A stretch of 64,000 nucleotides of DNA from Methylotuvimicrobium sp. KM2 (GTDB taxonomy: Bacteria; Pseudomonadota; Gammaproteobacteria; Methylococcales; Methylomonadaceae): NCBI RefSeq assembly GCF_038051925.1, contig NZ_CP150634.1:3728300-3792299 (forward strand), written 5' to 3'. Shown here one piece after another: positions 44,901 to 53,104 of this stretch. Every line of letters begins with the position of its first letter. The first letter of the stretch is position 1. Below the pieces are notes generated by a model. That model made no database searches. It saw only the letters and a list, made by a program, of their open reading frames with translations, and was not told where the DNA came from. The position numbers were made by a program, and so were the translations under genes.

Positions 44901-45130
44901 TATACCTTTCGCACTTCAAATTTCGGCAGTGCCGGAGGAGGCCTCGGGGTGCTCGATAAAGGCTTTGCCAGCATGGAGCTGGCATAGAGTATCTACATGG
45001 ACGTATTTACCCAGCACCTAAATTCCATAGCCCTTTAGCTATGTTTAATATTATAGCTAATTTAGGTGCTGGGTTTACGGCGTCCTTTAACGGGCACCCC
45101 GAGGCCGAATTTTCATCTACGTTGAGTATA
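44901..45130 (+). mobile_element. Family A repeat with D hairpin, overlapping the PP2C gene 3' end
   Basis: Ends TATACCTTTCGCACTTC and the complement of TATACTCAACGTAGATG bound 230 bp, with a D hairpin at 45010-45073 flanked by TTTA on both sides. The PP2C phosphatase frame enters the element at 45130 and stops at 45007, just beyond the D hairpin, so 40 residues are encoded by the repeat. Confidence 0.88.
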
Positions 45131-45891
45131 GTTTGGGATTCCGCCAACAAAATCAATGTAATATTATCGTCGGCCGCAGTCGCCAACGCTTCTGTCAAAA
45201 GCTGCTCGGCCTTATTATCCAGACTCCCTTCCCCGGCAAGTATGGCCGCGATTGTTGAATCGGGAACTTGATTGGTCAAACCGTCGCTGCAAAGTAATAC
45301 AATATCCTTCTTCTCGCGTTTTTCCTCGACCACATCCACTTGCACGGCTTCTTTGTCGGAACTGCCGATTGCTTGTGTAATAACGTTTTTATAGGGATGG
45401 GTCTTAGCGCTTTGTTCATCGATTAAGCCTTGATCCATCAGCATTTGTACATAACTATGATCCTTGGTCAATTGCCTTAATCCATTCCGCCAAAGATAGG
45501 CGCGGCTATCACCGACCCAAGCGATTCGATAACGCCCCTCTTCTATTTGTACCGCGACCAAGGTCATTCCCATCCCTTGGGCTTCGGTATTTTTGAAAGC
45601 TTGCTCCTTGATTTCGAGATGCGCGCGTTGAATAGCTTCGATCAATTTTGCTCCGGAAGCCAGCTCGCGATGCAAGGTCATTAAACCGACCGCGCTGGCG
45701 ACTTCTCCGCAATTATGTCCGCCCATACCGTCTGCAACGGCCCAAACACCCATTTCAGGCAGCATTAAAAAGCTATCTTCGTTATTGCTTCTAACTTTAC
45801 CCGGATGAGTAAAACAACTGAATTGAATACTCGGCCTATCGGGCTTTTCGGCTTGTTTATGAATAAATCGTTTAAATAGATCGAATTTCAT
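45007..45891 (-). CDS. PP2C-type Ser/Thr protein phosphatase with repeat-encoded C-terminus
   Basis: This 294-residue metal-dependent phosphatase has all bacterial PP2C motifs: RSNNEDS (35-40), the metal-binding ADGMGG (53-58), GDSRAYLW (127-134), SDGLTN (202-207) and DDNITLI (241-247). The catalytic domain ends near 250. Residues 255-294 (NVDENSASGC, then LKDAVNPAPK onward) are translated from a family A repeat and its D hairpin, which also supplies the TAA stop. It presumably reverses the activity of the kinase at 49151-50761. It lies 8 bp after the M48 protease gene. Confidence 0.9.
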   Translation of the reverse strand: MKFDLFKRFIHKQAEKPDRPSIQFSCFTHPGKVRSNNEDSFLMLPEMGVWAVADGMGGHNCGEVASAVGLMTLHRELASGAKLIEAIQRAHLEIKEQAFKNTEAQGMGMTLVAVQIEEGRYRIAWVGDSRAYLWRNGLRQLTKDHSYVQMLMDQGLIDEQSAKTHPYKNVITQAIGSSDKEAVQVDVVEEKREKKDIVLLCSDGLTNQVPDSTIAAILAGEGSLDNKAEQLLTEALATAADDNITLILLAESQTILNVDENSASGCPLKDAVNPAPKLAIILNIAKGLWNLGAG

Positions 45892-45899
45892 GCCCGTTC

Positions 45900-46619
45900 C
45901 TATTCGGATAATAATCGCTTTATCCGAAAAAACTCTGCGGAACTTGAGAAACTTTCATTGGTTCCCGGATCCAATCGCTTAGATAGCTTATTTAGACGAG
46001 CTTGATGTTGCTGTTCGTCGCCTTTTACCGGCAAGCGATCAATGACATTCAGCAAAACGTCAGGCGGAAAACCGGCGGCCTGCAAAATATCCAATGCGAT
46101 CGCATCCGCTTCGATTTCCCTATCGATATCGATAACCTGCACCAGCGTGCCTATTTGCCTATGCTTTTTGCTAGATACGCCTGAACGGAGACAAAAATGA
46201 CCGGCTAATTGATGCCCCATTTCATGAGCCAATATCGCCGCGAGTTCGGCTTCGTTATTGACGAAATGAAAACTGCCTTCGGTGATATAAGTGCGTCCGT
46301 CGCCAATCGAAAACGCGTTGATCGAGCTATCCCTGACTGTGAAAAAACGCCATCCCGAAGCCGGCCAATCGATTGGCGTGAACCACTTTAACCAAGGCCC
46401 GTTTCGGGGAACAAGACGCTCCCCGAGAGTTTGCAGATATCGGTTGACGATGTCCTGGCTCGGTCGTAACGGCCATTCCTGTTCTATACGATAGGCGGCA
46501 TTCGCGGAATGCTGCTGTTCGCCGGAGCAATTTGCCCAAGCCGACCTTAAAATAAAACAGCCGCCGATCAGCAAATAAAAAAATACCCCTGCTATAGTCC
46601 TTGGCGCACTGCTTTTCAT
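45900..46619 (-). CDS. M48 family zinc metalloprotease
   Basis: This exported peptidase of about 239 residues has a signal region (about 1-32; FFYLLIGGCFILRSAWA), which could be a lipoprotein signal (IGGC) or a cleaved one. The catalytic motif is AAILAHEMGHQLAGH (HEMGH), a third zinc ligand candidate lies in IDREIEADAIALDIL, and INAFSIGDGRTYITEG precedes as in BepA/Oma1-like proteases. Such proteases handle outer-membrane protein assembly or lipoproteins. The start is uncertain: an ATG at 46637 is also possible and lies right at the end of an F repeat. It is followed by the phosphatase gene. Confidence 0.85.
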   Translation of the reverse strand: MKSSAPRTIAGVFFYLLIGGCFILRSAWANCSGEQQHSANAAYRIEQEWPLRPSQDIVNRYLQTLGERLVPRNGPWLKWFTPIDWPASGWRFFTVRDSSINAFSIGDGRTYITEGSFHFVNNEAELAAILAHEMGHQLAGHFCLRSGVSSKKHRQIGTLVQVIDIDREIEADAIALDILQAAGFPPDVLLNVIDRLPVKGDEQQHQARLNKLSKRLDPGTNESFSSSAEFFRIKRLLSE

Positions 46620-46637
46620 TATCCGCAAGCGGAGCAT

Positions 46638-46812
46638 TACTCCCTTTATATTCAAAAAATGGCTAACTTTATGAAGGTATGGGGTGTGGCTAGCGAGGAT
46701 GTCGGCAGCAGGGATTGCTGCCGTCAAGCCCCCATGGATGGGTTTACGGCGGTCCTCGATAGACATATCCCATACCTTTTTTCTTATACGGTTTTTCGAT
46801 CAAAAGGGAGTA
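46638..46812. mobile_element. Family F repeat between the lipoprotein and protease genes
   Basis: Ends TACTCCCTTTATATTC and the complement of TACTCCCTTTTGATCG bound 175 bp. The interior has the shared core GCCGTCAAGCCCCCATGG and GGTTTACGGCGG between GGTATGGGGTG and ATCCCATACC arms that can pair. It separates two genes of the phospho-signalling locus. Confidence 0.75.
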
Positions 46813-46816
46813 GCGC

Positions 46817-47434
46817 TTATTGAACGATAAATACGGCCTGATTGATATCGCTGCTGGTGCCGGCTTGCACTTTGGTTTCGACGACATAAGTACCGGCCGA
46901 TGCATTCTTAGGTATCGGAATCGTCGCATTGACTGCATAACCGCCGGCGGAACGCTGCACATTTTGAGGCGGGGCCTCGAAAATCACCTTCCCGTCCTTT
47001 TTTAAGGTCCAGGTTTCCTCGACCGAGGCTATGCTTTGATTTTGCGGTACCGATAATGAATAATCGCTGGCAACCATGACTTGTTGCCCTGGCGTCACAG
47101 TATCCGGCGAAGCCGTGCCTTTATTCAAACGGACCAGAACGGTATTGGCGGCAGGCGTAAACCCGTATAGAGATTGGTCCTCGGCAGGACTGCGCACCTG
47201 CTCAGAACTGTATTGCGCTAATTTGACGGCGCCCCAACCGAGTGCGGCACCGCCGGCCGCCGCCGCTAAACCGTAGCCGACATTACCGGTCAACAGACCG
47301 GTCGTCAAACCGGCTGCCACCGCGCCCAATCCCGCACCAATGGCTTGTTGATTTTCCGGAGTAGTCGCACATCCAGTGATCAGGCTGGCGCATACAACCG
47401 CACTTAGGGCTGTTTTTGGAAATGCATGATTCAT
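46817..47434 (-). CDS. Glycine-zipper lipoprotein
   Basis: This 205-residue protein has a lipoprotein signal (SLITGCATT, Cys about 22). A glycine-zipper-like stretch (about 32-70: GAGLGAVAAGLTTGLLTGNVGYGLAAAAGGAALGWG) may insert in a membrane. A beta-rich C-terminal domain (about 110-205) with WTLKKDGKVIFEAPPQ and TYVVETKV looks like an Ig- or DUF4384-type surface domain. It is co-directional with and 27 bp after the VWA gene. A role in an envelope complex with the VWA protein is likely but unproven. Confidence 0.7.
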   Translation of the reverse strand: MNHAFPKTALSAVVCASLITGCATTPENQQAIGAGLGAVAAGLTTGLLTGNVGYGLAAAAGGAALGWGAVKLAQYSSEQVRSPAEDQSLYGFTPAANTVLVRLNKGTASPDTVTPGQQVMVASDYSLSVPQNQSIASVEETWTLKKDGKVIFEAPPQNVQRSAGGYAVNATIPIPKNASAGTYVVETKVQAGTSSDINQAVFIVQ

Positions 47435-47461
47435 GATGAAATCCTCATTAGATTAGCGCTG

Positions 47462-48622
47462 CTACTGAACGGACGGCCTGTTGTAAAAAGGATCGTTATC
47501 CGGCAGAAGCGGGATTTTTTGATTCAATAGGTTAAGGTAGTTATCAATCGCTTGGATAGGCGGCGGCTCTATCGCTTCGAATTGACCATTATCGTAATAA
47601 TACTTACCGCTACCTGTCGGATATTCGATACCGACCTTGAACGAGTGCTGCTCGCCGTCAACCGGAATATAAGAGCGAAAAGTCACGACGTAGTCACTTT
47701 GGAGAATGTTTTGAATTTCTTCGACGATGCGCTGCATCCTGTCATAGGTTTCACCCAATGAATAATAGATGCCGAACGAATTTTTCGATATGGATTCGAG
47801 ATTTCTAAAATAGTCCACTGAACTCTTGCCGTAAGCAAGCGAATACACGGGTATGGGAATCCGCATCGAAGTAATTCGGCCATTCAACTCTTCGCGAGAA
47901 AGCGCACTGCCTTCATCTCGTCCGTCGGAAAAAACAACCACCGAACACGAAGCAATAACATTATCGGCCGAAGGGTCTACCGAAGATCCTTGCGCCGACA
48001 TCCCGCACATCTGAATCGCCGCCCCGATACTATCGTAAATACGGCTTTTCATACCATCGATTCGAATATCCGCCAACCTTCTGGCAAGGGCGCCCGAATC
48101 CCTCTCGAATTGAGATACCAAATCATAGCCTTCTTTGGTATCTCGTATCGCCAGGATCGCCACCTCATCCTGGGGCCGTTTACTGTCGATAAAGCGGGCA
48201 GCGGCTCTGAGCGCGGTTTCCGATGCGGTTCCCGCCATCGACTTGCTGGCATCGATTACTAAAACGGAACGGGTTGCCTCACTTCGATTGCGTATGCTTT
48301 GAATGCCATATTGGCGTTTCATCGGATCGTAGCTTTTGCCTTTGATCATCAGTCCGATATTCATTTCATTGAGATTCACCAGAGGCTGCATGTTTTGATC
48401 GAAAGTCCGAATATACAATTGCACAAACGGATACAAGGCATAATTTACCCGATAGACTTTAACGCCGTAACCGCCGGGCGCAGCAAATCCGTAGCCGCCG
48501 GCATGCGCAGGCCCCGCAAGAAACAAGGCTTGCATTAAAACCAAAACAGGCACTATAAAGCTCCCTGCCCCGTTAAACCGTTTTTTGCCGGTCTGTTGCG
48601 TTTGTCTTGAATTTTTCATCAT
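47462..48622 (-). CDS. Secreted von Willebrand factor A domain protein
   Basis: This 386-residue protein has a signal peptide (about 22-41, GPAHA). After a Gly/Tyr-rich segment and an N-terminal beta domain (about 52-115) comes a VWA domain with an intact metal-ion-dependent adhesion site: DASKS (124-128), a later Thr region and SDGRDEGS. C-terminally a beta domain (SDYVVTFRSYIPVDGEQHSFKVGI) and a Pro-rich end follow. The start has GGAG 8 nt upstream. VWA domains mediate metal-dependent protein contacts, and similar proteins accompany Ser/Thr kinase loci. A B+C repeat separates it from the kinase gene. Confidence 0.85.
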   Translation of the reverse strand: MMKNSRQTQQTGKKRFNGAGSFIVPVLVLMQALFLAGPAHAGGYGFAAPGGYGVKVYRVNYALYPFVQLYIRTFDQNMQPLVNLNEMNIGLMIKGKSYDPMKRQYGIQSIRNRSEATRSVLVIDASKSMAGTASETALRAAARFIDSKRPQDEVAILAIRDTKEGYDLVSQFERDSGALARRLADIRIDGMKSRIYDSIGAAIQMCGMSAQGSSVDPSADNVIASCSVVVFSDGRDEGSALSREELNGRITSMRIPIPVYSLAYGKSSVDYFRNLESISKNSFGIYYSLGETYDRMQRIVEEIQNILQSDYVVTFRSYIPVDGEQHSFKVGIEYPTGSGKYYYDNGQFEAIEPPPIQAIDNYLNLLNQKIPLLPDNDPFYNRPSVQ

Positions 48623-49150
48623 GACGTAGACTCCTCATTATAAAGTAGTGTTTTACCCATCGGACTCAATGTCCGATTCCCCCATAAACAACGATTAACC
48701 TTTGTATACCTTACTTATTCTTTGACGGCTTAACTTAATGCTAGTGACACGAACTCTGCGAAAAATTGCTAAGGAACGAGCATGAAATAACTTCGACAAA
48801 TGCTGAAAGGGGGGTTCGGTCAGCAATTCCCAGTTTGAGCATTTTCGCCGATCTTAGGGTGTGGGGTATGCCTGTCGAGGAACGCCGTAAACCCATCCAT
48901 GGGGGCTTGGCGGCAGCTCCCTGCTGCCAACATCCTCGCCAAGCACACCCCACACACTTTTTGATCCCCAAATTGGGAATTGCTGGGGTTCGGTGGCTCG
49001 ATTGACAGGCGTCGGCGGCAGGGATAGCCGCCGTCGAGCCTACATGGATGTATTCACGGCGTCCTGTCAAGCGAGTCGCCGAACCTCCACAGTGCCTAAA
49101 ACTTGTAGAAGTAAATTTGTGCATATTCCTAACTTATCTCATGCTCGTTC
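48623..49150. repeat. Gap with a composite B+C repeat
   Basis: No gene is seen. A solo family E end (CTTAACTTAATGCTAGTG) lies at about 48730-48748, then the composite B+C element at 48770-49132, then an extra B end up to 49153. A promoter for the VWA gene, if any, would have to lie within about 48640-48730. Confidence 0.7.
48770..49132 (-). mobile_element. Family B repeat interrupted by a C element with exact 9-bp duplication
   Basis: B ends are TAAGGAACGAGCATGAAAT and the complement of TTAGGAATATGCACAAAT. The C element (48821-48985; CAGCAATTCCCA to TGGGAATTGCTG) is flanked by GGGTTCGGT at 48812-48820 and an exact repeat at 48986-48994. B sequence continues after the insert with GGCTCGATTGACAGG and an uninterrupted core CCTACATGGATGTATTCACG. 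A further B end at 49133-49153 provides the stop codon of the kinase gene. Confidence 0.9.
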
Positions 49151-50761
49151 CTAGCGTATTTTTTGTGTTTGTCCCGGAATAATAACCCAGCCGGAATTAT
49201 CTTCCTTAGGTTCGGTTTTGGCTATCGGTTTAGGTTGCGGTTTCGGCTTCGGTTTAGGGCGTGCTACAGGTTTCGGAGGCGCGCTTGGCTGCTGAACAAC
49301 GCGATTCGAATCAAGTGTTTGCGAAGCTTTATTGACCGAAGACTTGCTATCCGATTCCGACTGAACGGGCCTGCGTTTATTCAATATTTCCAGCGCCGAC
49401 AAACCGGAATCGGCCGATGGTTTTGTTGACGAAGGCGCGACAGGCTCCGAAACAACGGCGGGAGCGGAAAACGGCGAATCCATTGCGGCAGGCCCCGTCC
49501 CTTCGGCAATTCCGGTCTCACGCGGTAAAGACTCGGGTTCGGGTTCGGGACCGGCACTTGCAATCGGCGCCTCATTCGATCCGTCTTTGAAAAACAGCCA
49601 ATAGGCGCCGCCGGCAAAAGCTGAAAATAGCACAACGACAACGACAAGCAAAATCGCCAGTTTTTTAATGGAACTATTGTCAGCTTGTGCATATTGAGTC
49701 GTTGAGCTTGAGATCGGCTGCGAGCGATTTCCTTGTGTCTTGATTACCGGTCCGAATTGCAAATCGGAAATTTGCACCGTTTTACCGGACAGCAAAGCCT
49801 CTTCGTCAACTTGGCTGCCGGCTGAAAATACACCGATGAATTCCGCTACGGTCTGCGGGCGCTCGTTGACATTGAGACTCAATCCTTTAAGAATCATGTT
49901 GTCGATTGCATCCGGCAATTCGGGCGCCATTTGTCTGGGAGGCGTCAAAGTTTTACCGGATACCCTTTCATGCGCCGCGACTGGTGTTTGACCGGTCACG
50001 GCAAAATAAACCGTGGCCGCCAATGAATAAATATCGGACCGAACGTCGGTACCGGTGCCCATGACTTGCTCTGGCGGACTGAAACCGAACGAGGCGGCTC
50101 TTCCCAAAGTGCGGGTCATTTCGTTGGGTGACGACTCCTTGGCGATGCCGAAATCAATCAGCATGATTCTGTTTTCATCGTCCAGCAACACGTTTTCCGG
50201 CTTCAAATCCCGGTGGATAATCGGCGGATTTCGCGAATGCAGATATTCGAGCACCTGCCCGACCTGAACGACCCAGTCCTTAAGGTCCTTAAAGACAATT
50301 CTACCGAGCCGCTTGCATTCGGTGGCCAACGTTCGGCTACCGCCGAATTTCAACACCAGATAAACCATGCCTTTTTCATTGAAACGGTCGACAATGATCG
50401 GAATCGAGGGATGATCGAGGTTGCTCAACAACGAGACTTCATATTCATCGAACAGCATCTCTGGAATTTCCTTGAGAGCCCAACGTTTTCCTTTCACGCG
50501 TTGGTCTTCGACCAGATAAGTCGCGCCAAAACCGCCTTTTCCCAGCACTGTTTGGATGATATAGCGATCGCCAATCAAATCGCCGACGCCTTTCAGCCAA
50601 CCGAAAATACCGCGTATCGAGCCGTTAGGCGCGGTATCGATATGCGCTATTTCGTATTGGCATTGCGTACACCGGTATTTATTTTGCGCAATCGCATCGG
50701 CTGTATCCGGGTGATCGCATTTGGGACAGGTACGAGGCTGTTCTTGTACTGTTTCATTCAT
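49151..50761 (-). CDS. Membrane Ser/Thr protein kinase with N-terminal zinc ribbon
   Basis: This 536-residue protein has an N-terminal zinc ribbon (CPKC 12-15 and CTQC 31-34). The kinase domain (about 64-312) carries the Gly loop GKGGFG (74-79), Lys 97, catalytic HRDLKPEN (183-190), DFG (203-205) and a PPEQ segment. One membrane helix lies at about 367-391, and an extracytoplasmic tail rich in Pro, Ser and Lys includes a repeated PKP stretch near 505-520. The stop codon TAG is part of a B repeat end. It lies 21 bp after the FHA-ABC gene, so the two are probably co-transcribed. Confidence 0.93.
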   Translation of the reverse strand: MNETVQEQPRTCPKCDHPDTADAIAQNKYRCTQCQYEIAHIDTAPNGSIRGIFGWLKGVGDLIGDRYIIQTVLGKGGFGATYLVEDQRVKGKRWALKEIPEMLFDEYEVSLLSNLDHPSIPIIVDRFNEKGMVYLVLKFGGSRTLATECKRLGRIVFKDLKDWVVQVGQVLEYLHSRNPPIIHRDLKPENVLLDDENRIMLIDFGIAKESSPNEMTRTLGRAASFGFSPPEQVMGTGTDVRSDIYSLAATVYFAVTGQTPVAAHERVSGKTLTPPRQMAPELPDAIDNMILKGLSLNVNERPQTVAEFIGVFSAGSQVDEEALLSGKTVQISDLQFGPVIKTQGNRSQPISSSTTQYAQADNSSIKKLAILLVVVVVLFSAFAGGAYWLFFKDGSNEAPIASAGPEPEPESLPRETGIAEGTGPAAMDSPFSAPAVVSEPVAPSSTKPSADSGLSALEILNKRRPVQSESDSKSSVNKASQTLDSNRVVQQPSAPPKPVARPKPKPKPQPKPIAKTEPKEDNSGWVIIPGQTQKIR

Positions 50762-50782
50762 ATGTATTCAAATCGGCTTCGG

Positions 50783-53104
50783 TTATTTTTTTGCATCCTT
50801 GAGTTTCAGACCTATTGCCGTCGCGATCAGAAAAAACAAACCCAATCCGGCAATCGCCGCCAAATCGCTCCCTGTGCTTCCTGCGATGGATACGACCGTG
50901 GTTCCGGTTAAATCCTTGACAGCCCTAATCTCCTCGCCGAGCGTCAATTTCATCGCGTCGAAAGACCAATAAGAAATCATCGTCGTTTTGGCTATCCAGA
51001 GTCCGGCGCCTTCGAGATTGACCACTGCACCGGATAAAATAACCTGCGGAATCAATAAAATCGGCACCGTCGCAACCGCTTTATCGTTGGAATTGACAAA
51101 GGCGCTGACGCAAAGCCCCATCGTGGTCGCCGCTATGCCCGATGCGAACAAGATCAAAAAACGTTGCATCAGATCGCCCGGCACCGATATCGATAACGCG
51201 ATAACGCCTAATAACAAGAAGCATTGCACAAAACAAAGCAACGATAACGGAATCAATTTACTAACGATATAAGGCCCCAAGCCTAAATTTACCGAGCGTT
51301 CGCGAATATAAATCGGCAACTCCTTAACTAATTCCCGTGCGGAATTGAGACAACCGAACCAAATCGCGGACAACACCATGATAAACAGAATCTGGCTTTG
51401 CTTGGCCGCTCGCAGAGCGATCTGATCGTCCATCTCGAATACCAAACTGACAATCAACGCGATCAACGGCGCCTGTAAGATTAAAATTAGTAGATTTTTA
51501 CGATCCGACAGAATCAATTCGCAATAACGCGACATTAACGTTTTGGTTTGGCGCCAACTCTGCAACCATTTGTTATTCGTCGGTCGCGTATTTGATTTTA
51601 AAACATCTTTATTATCGTGTTGCTCCGATAGCTTCAAACGTTTTTCGACATAAGTATCGTGAAAATTCGAAGCTCGGTATTTATCGGCCCAATACGAAGC
51701 CGATCGACTTTCGAGCAGTTCATAGACATCGGATAAGCGATCGATCCCGAAATAACCGATCACGGCTTGAGGCGGCCCATAGAAAACCAGACGCCCTTGA
51801 TGCAGTAATAAGACCAGGTGACAGGTATCGATATTTTCCAGCGTATGAGTCACGCAAACGACCGTTTTTTTGTCCTCGGCCAAACTCCGAAACAATTGCA
51901 TCATTTTTTTGTCGGTACCGGCATCCAGCCCGCTAGTCACTTCGTCCAGAAACAACACATTCGGATTGGCGACCAATTCCACCGCCAAACTAACGCGTTT
52001 CAGTTGACCGCCGCTCAAGGGTGTCGGCGTATCGACTGCCAATCCCGCCTTCTCGGCCAACCCGACTTTTTCAAGCACCTTCAGGACATTTTCATCCATT
52101 TCAATATCCGAGGTATCGGGCGGCAGACGCAGTTTAGCGGTGAATTTCAACGCATGCTGCATGACGATTTTGCGATGCACGATGTCCTGCTGAGGCACAT
52201 ACCCGATCGCCGCTCGAAACAAATCGAACGCGCCGTACAAATCGATTTCGTTATATAAAATTTCACCGCTAGTGGCGGGCCGTCGTCCGTTCAGCGCATC
52301 CAACAACGTCGATTTACCCGAACCGCTGGTGCCGAAAATGCCGACGAATTCGCCCGGATGAATCGCAAAACTCAGGCCATCCAACAAACGTTTAGTCTGA
52401 CCCGACGATTCCTTGACCTCTTTGGTCAACCGATAGACTTCGATCTTGACTTGACCGTCTTGATTCGATGGAATAATGGCGTGTCCGTCGAACCGATAGT
52501 CGAATGCGGCGAAGCTCAACCAATCATTGGCTATCACCTGCTGCTTACCTTTGATACGCACCGCATTGACAAAGGTTCCGTTGGTGCTGCCGCAATCCTC
52601 GATAATCCATCCCGTAGGCTCCCTGGTTAATTTGGCATGTTCACGGGACACCAGCGGCGAAGGTATTGTTATATCGCATTGAGGTAATCGGCCTATCGTT
52701 AGCGCCGATTTTCCTGTCAGAGTAATGCCGGCGGATGCATCATCGCCGGGCAAAACGTCATCAGCGGCTTGATTCAATTGAAACTTGATTTGAAAAGGCG
52801 TGGAACCGAATAAAAGCCAATCGCCGTTATTCAGCATCAATGGTTTGTCGGCAAGCCTGCCGTTAACGGTAATTGGCGCATCGTCGATCGCAGCAATGAA
52901 TAATGCGCTATCTTCACTAACAAAAATTTTGGCGTGCCGTGGTAAAACACCTTCTCCAGTTATCGGAACATCATTGCCGGTATCGCTACCGAGTCGACAC
53001 GCCTTACTGAATTCACAAACTATCGCTTGCCTTGATTTTGCTGCAAGTAGTTCGAGTTGAAACGGAGCTTCGCTGACTGTGCGACCGATGTATGCATTAT
53101 TCAT
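50783..53104 (-). CDS. FHA-FHA-ABC transporter with ABC-2-type membrane domain
   Basis: This 773-residue protein starts with two FHA domains. The first (about 15-108) has RLGSDTGNDV and PRHAKI; the second (about 128-208) has the full phosphothreonine-binding signature TIGRLPQCDI, SREHA and STNGTFVN. An ABCG-like ATPase follows (about 220-460): Walker A GTSGSGKS (258-265), LSGGQLKR and VLFLDEVTSGLD. The last third is an ABC-2 membrane domain with six or so helices (about 545-770). It is fused as a half transporter like ABCG proteins. FHA domains bind phosphothreonine, so the adjacent kinase and phosphatase could control transport. The substrate is unknown. Confidence 0.92.
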   Translation of the reverse strand: MNNAYIGRTVSEAPFQLELLAAKSRQAIVCEFSKACRLGSDTGNDVPITGEGVLPRHAKIFVSEDSALFIAAIDDAPITVNGRLADKPLMLNNGDWLLFGSTPFQIKFQLNQAADDVLPGDDASAGITLTGKSALTIGRLPQCDITIPSPLVSREHAKLTREPTGWIIEDCGSTNGTFVNAVRIKGKQQVIANDWLSFAAFDYRFDGHAIIPSNQDGQVKIEVYRLTKEVKESSGQTKRLLDGLSFAIHPGEFVGIFGTSGSGKSTLLDALNGRRPATSGEILYNEIDLYGAFDLFRAAIGYVPQQDIVHRKIVMQHALKFTAKLRLPPDTSDIEMDENVLKVLEKVGLAEKAGLAVDTPTPLSGGQLKRVSLAVELVANPNVLFLDEVTSGLDAGTDKKMMQLFRSLAEDKKTVVCVTHTLENIDTCHLVLLLHQGRLVFYGPPQAVIGYFGIDRLSDVYELLESRSASYWADKYRASNFHDTYVEKRLKLSEQHDNKDVLKSNTRPTNNKWLQSWRQTKTLMSRYCELILSDRKNLLILILQAPLIALIVSLVFEMDDQIALRAAKQSQILFIMVLSAIWFGCLNSARELVKELPIYIRERSVNLGLGPYIVSKLIPLSLLCFVQCFLLLGVIALSISVPGDLMQRFLILFASGIAATTMGLCVSAFVNSNDKAVATVPILLIPQVILSGAVVNLEGAGLWIAKTTMISYWSFDAMKLTLGEEIRAVKDLTGTTVVSIAGSTGSDLAAIAGLGLFFLIATAIGLKLKDAKK

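Noticed and set aside
45900..46766. M48 protease start at 46766
   Set aside because: The first 40 or so residues would come from the F repeat and precede a normal signal sequence; starts at 46637 or 46619 are better.
45007..53104. Type VI secretion cluster suggested by kinase, phosphatase and FHA domains
   Set aside because: None of the structural genes (sheath, VgrG, TssJ/L/M, ClpV) is present, and the FHA domains are fused to an ABC transporter instead.
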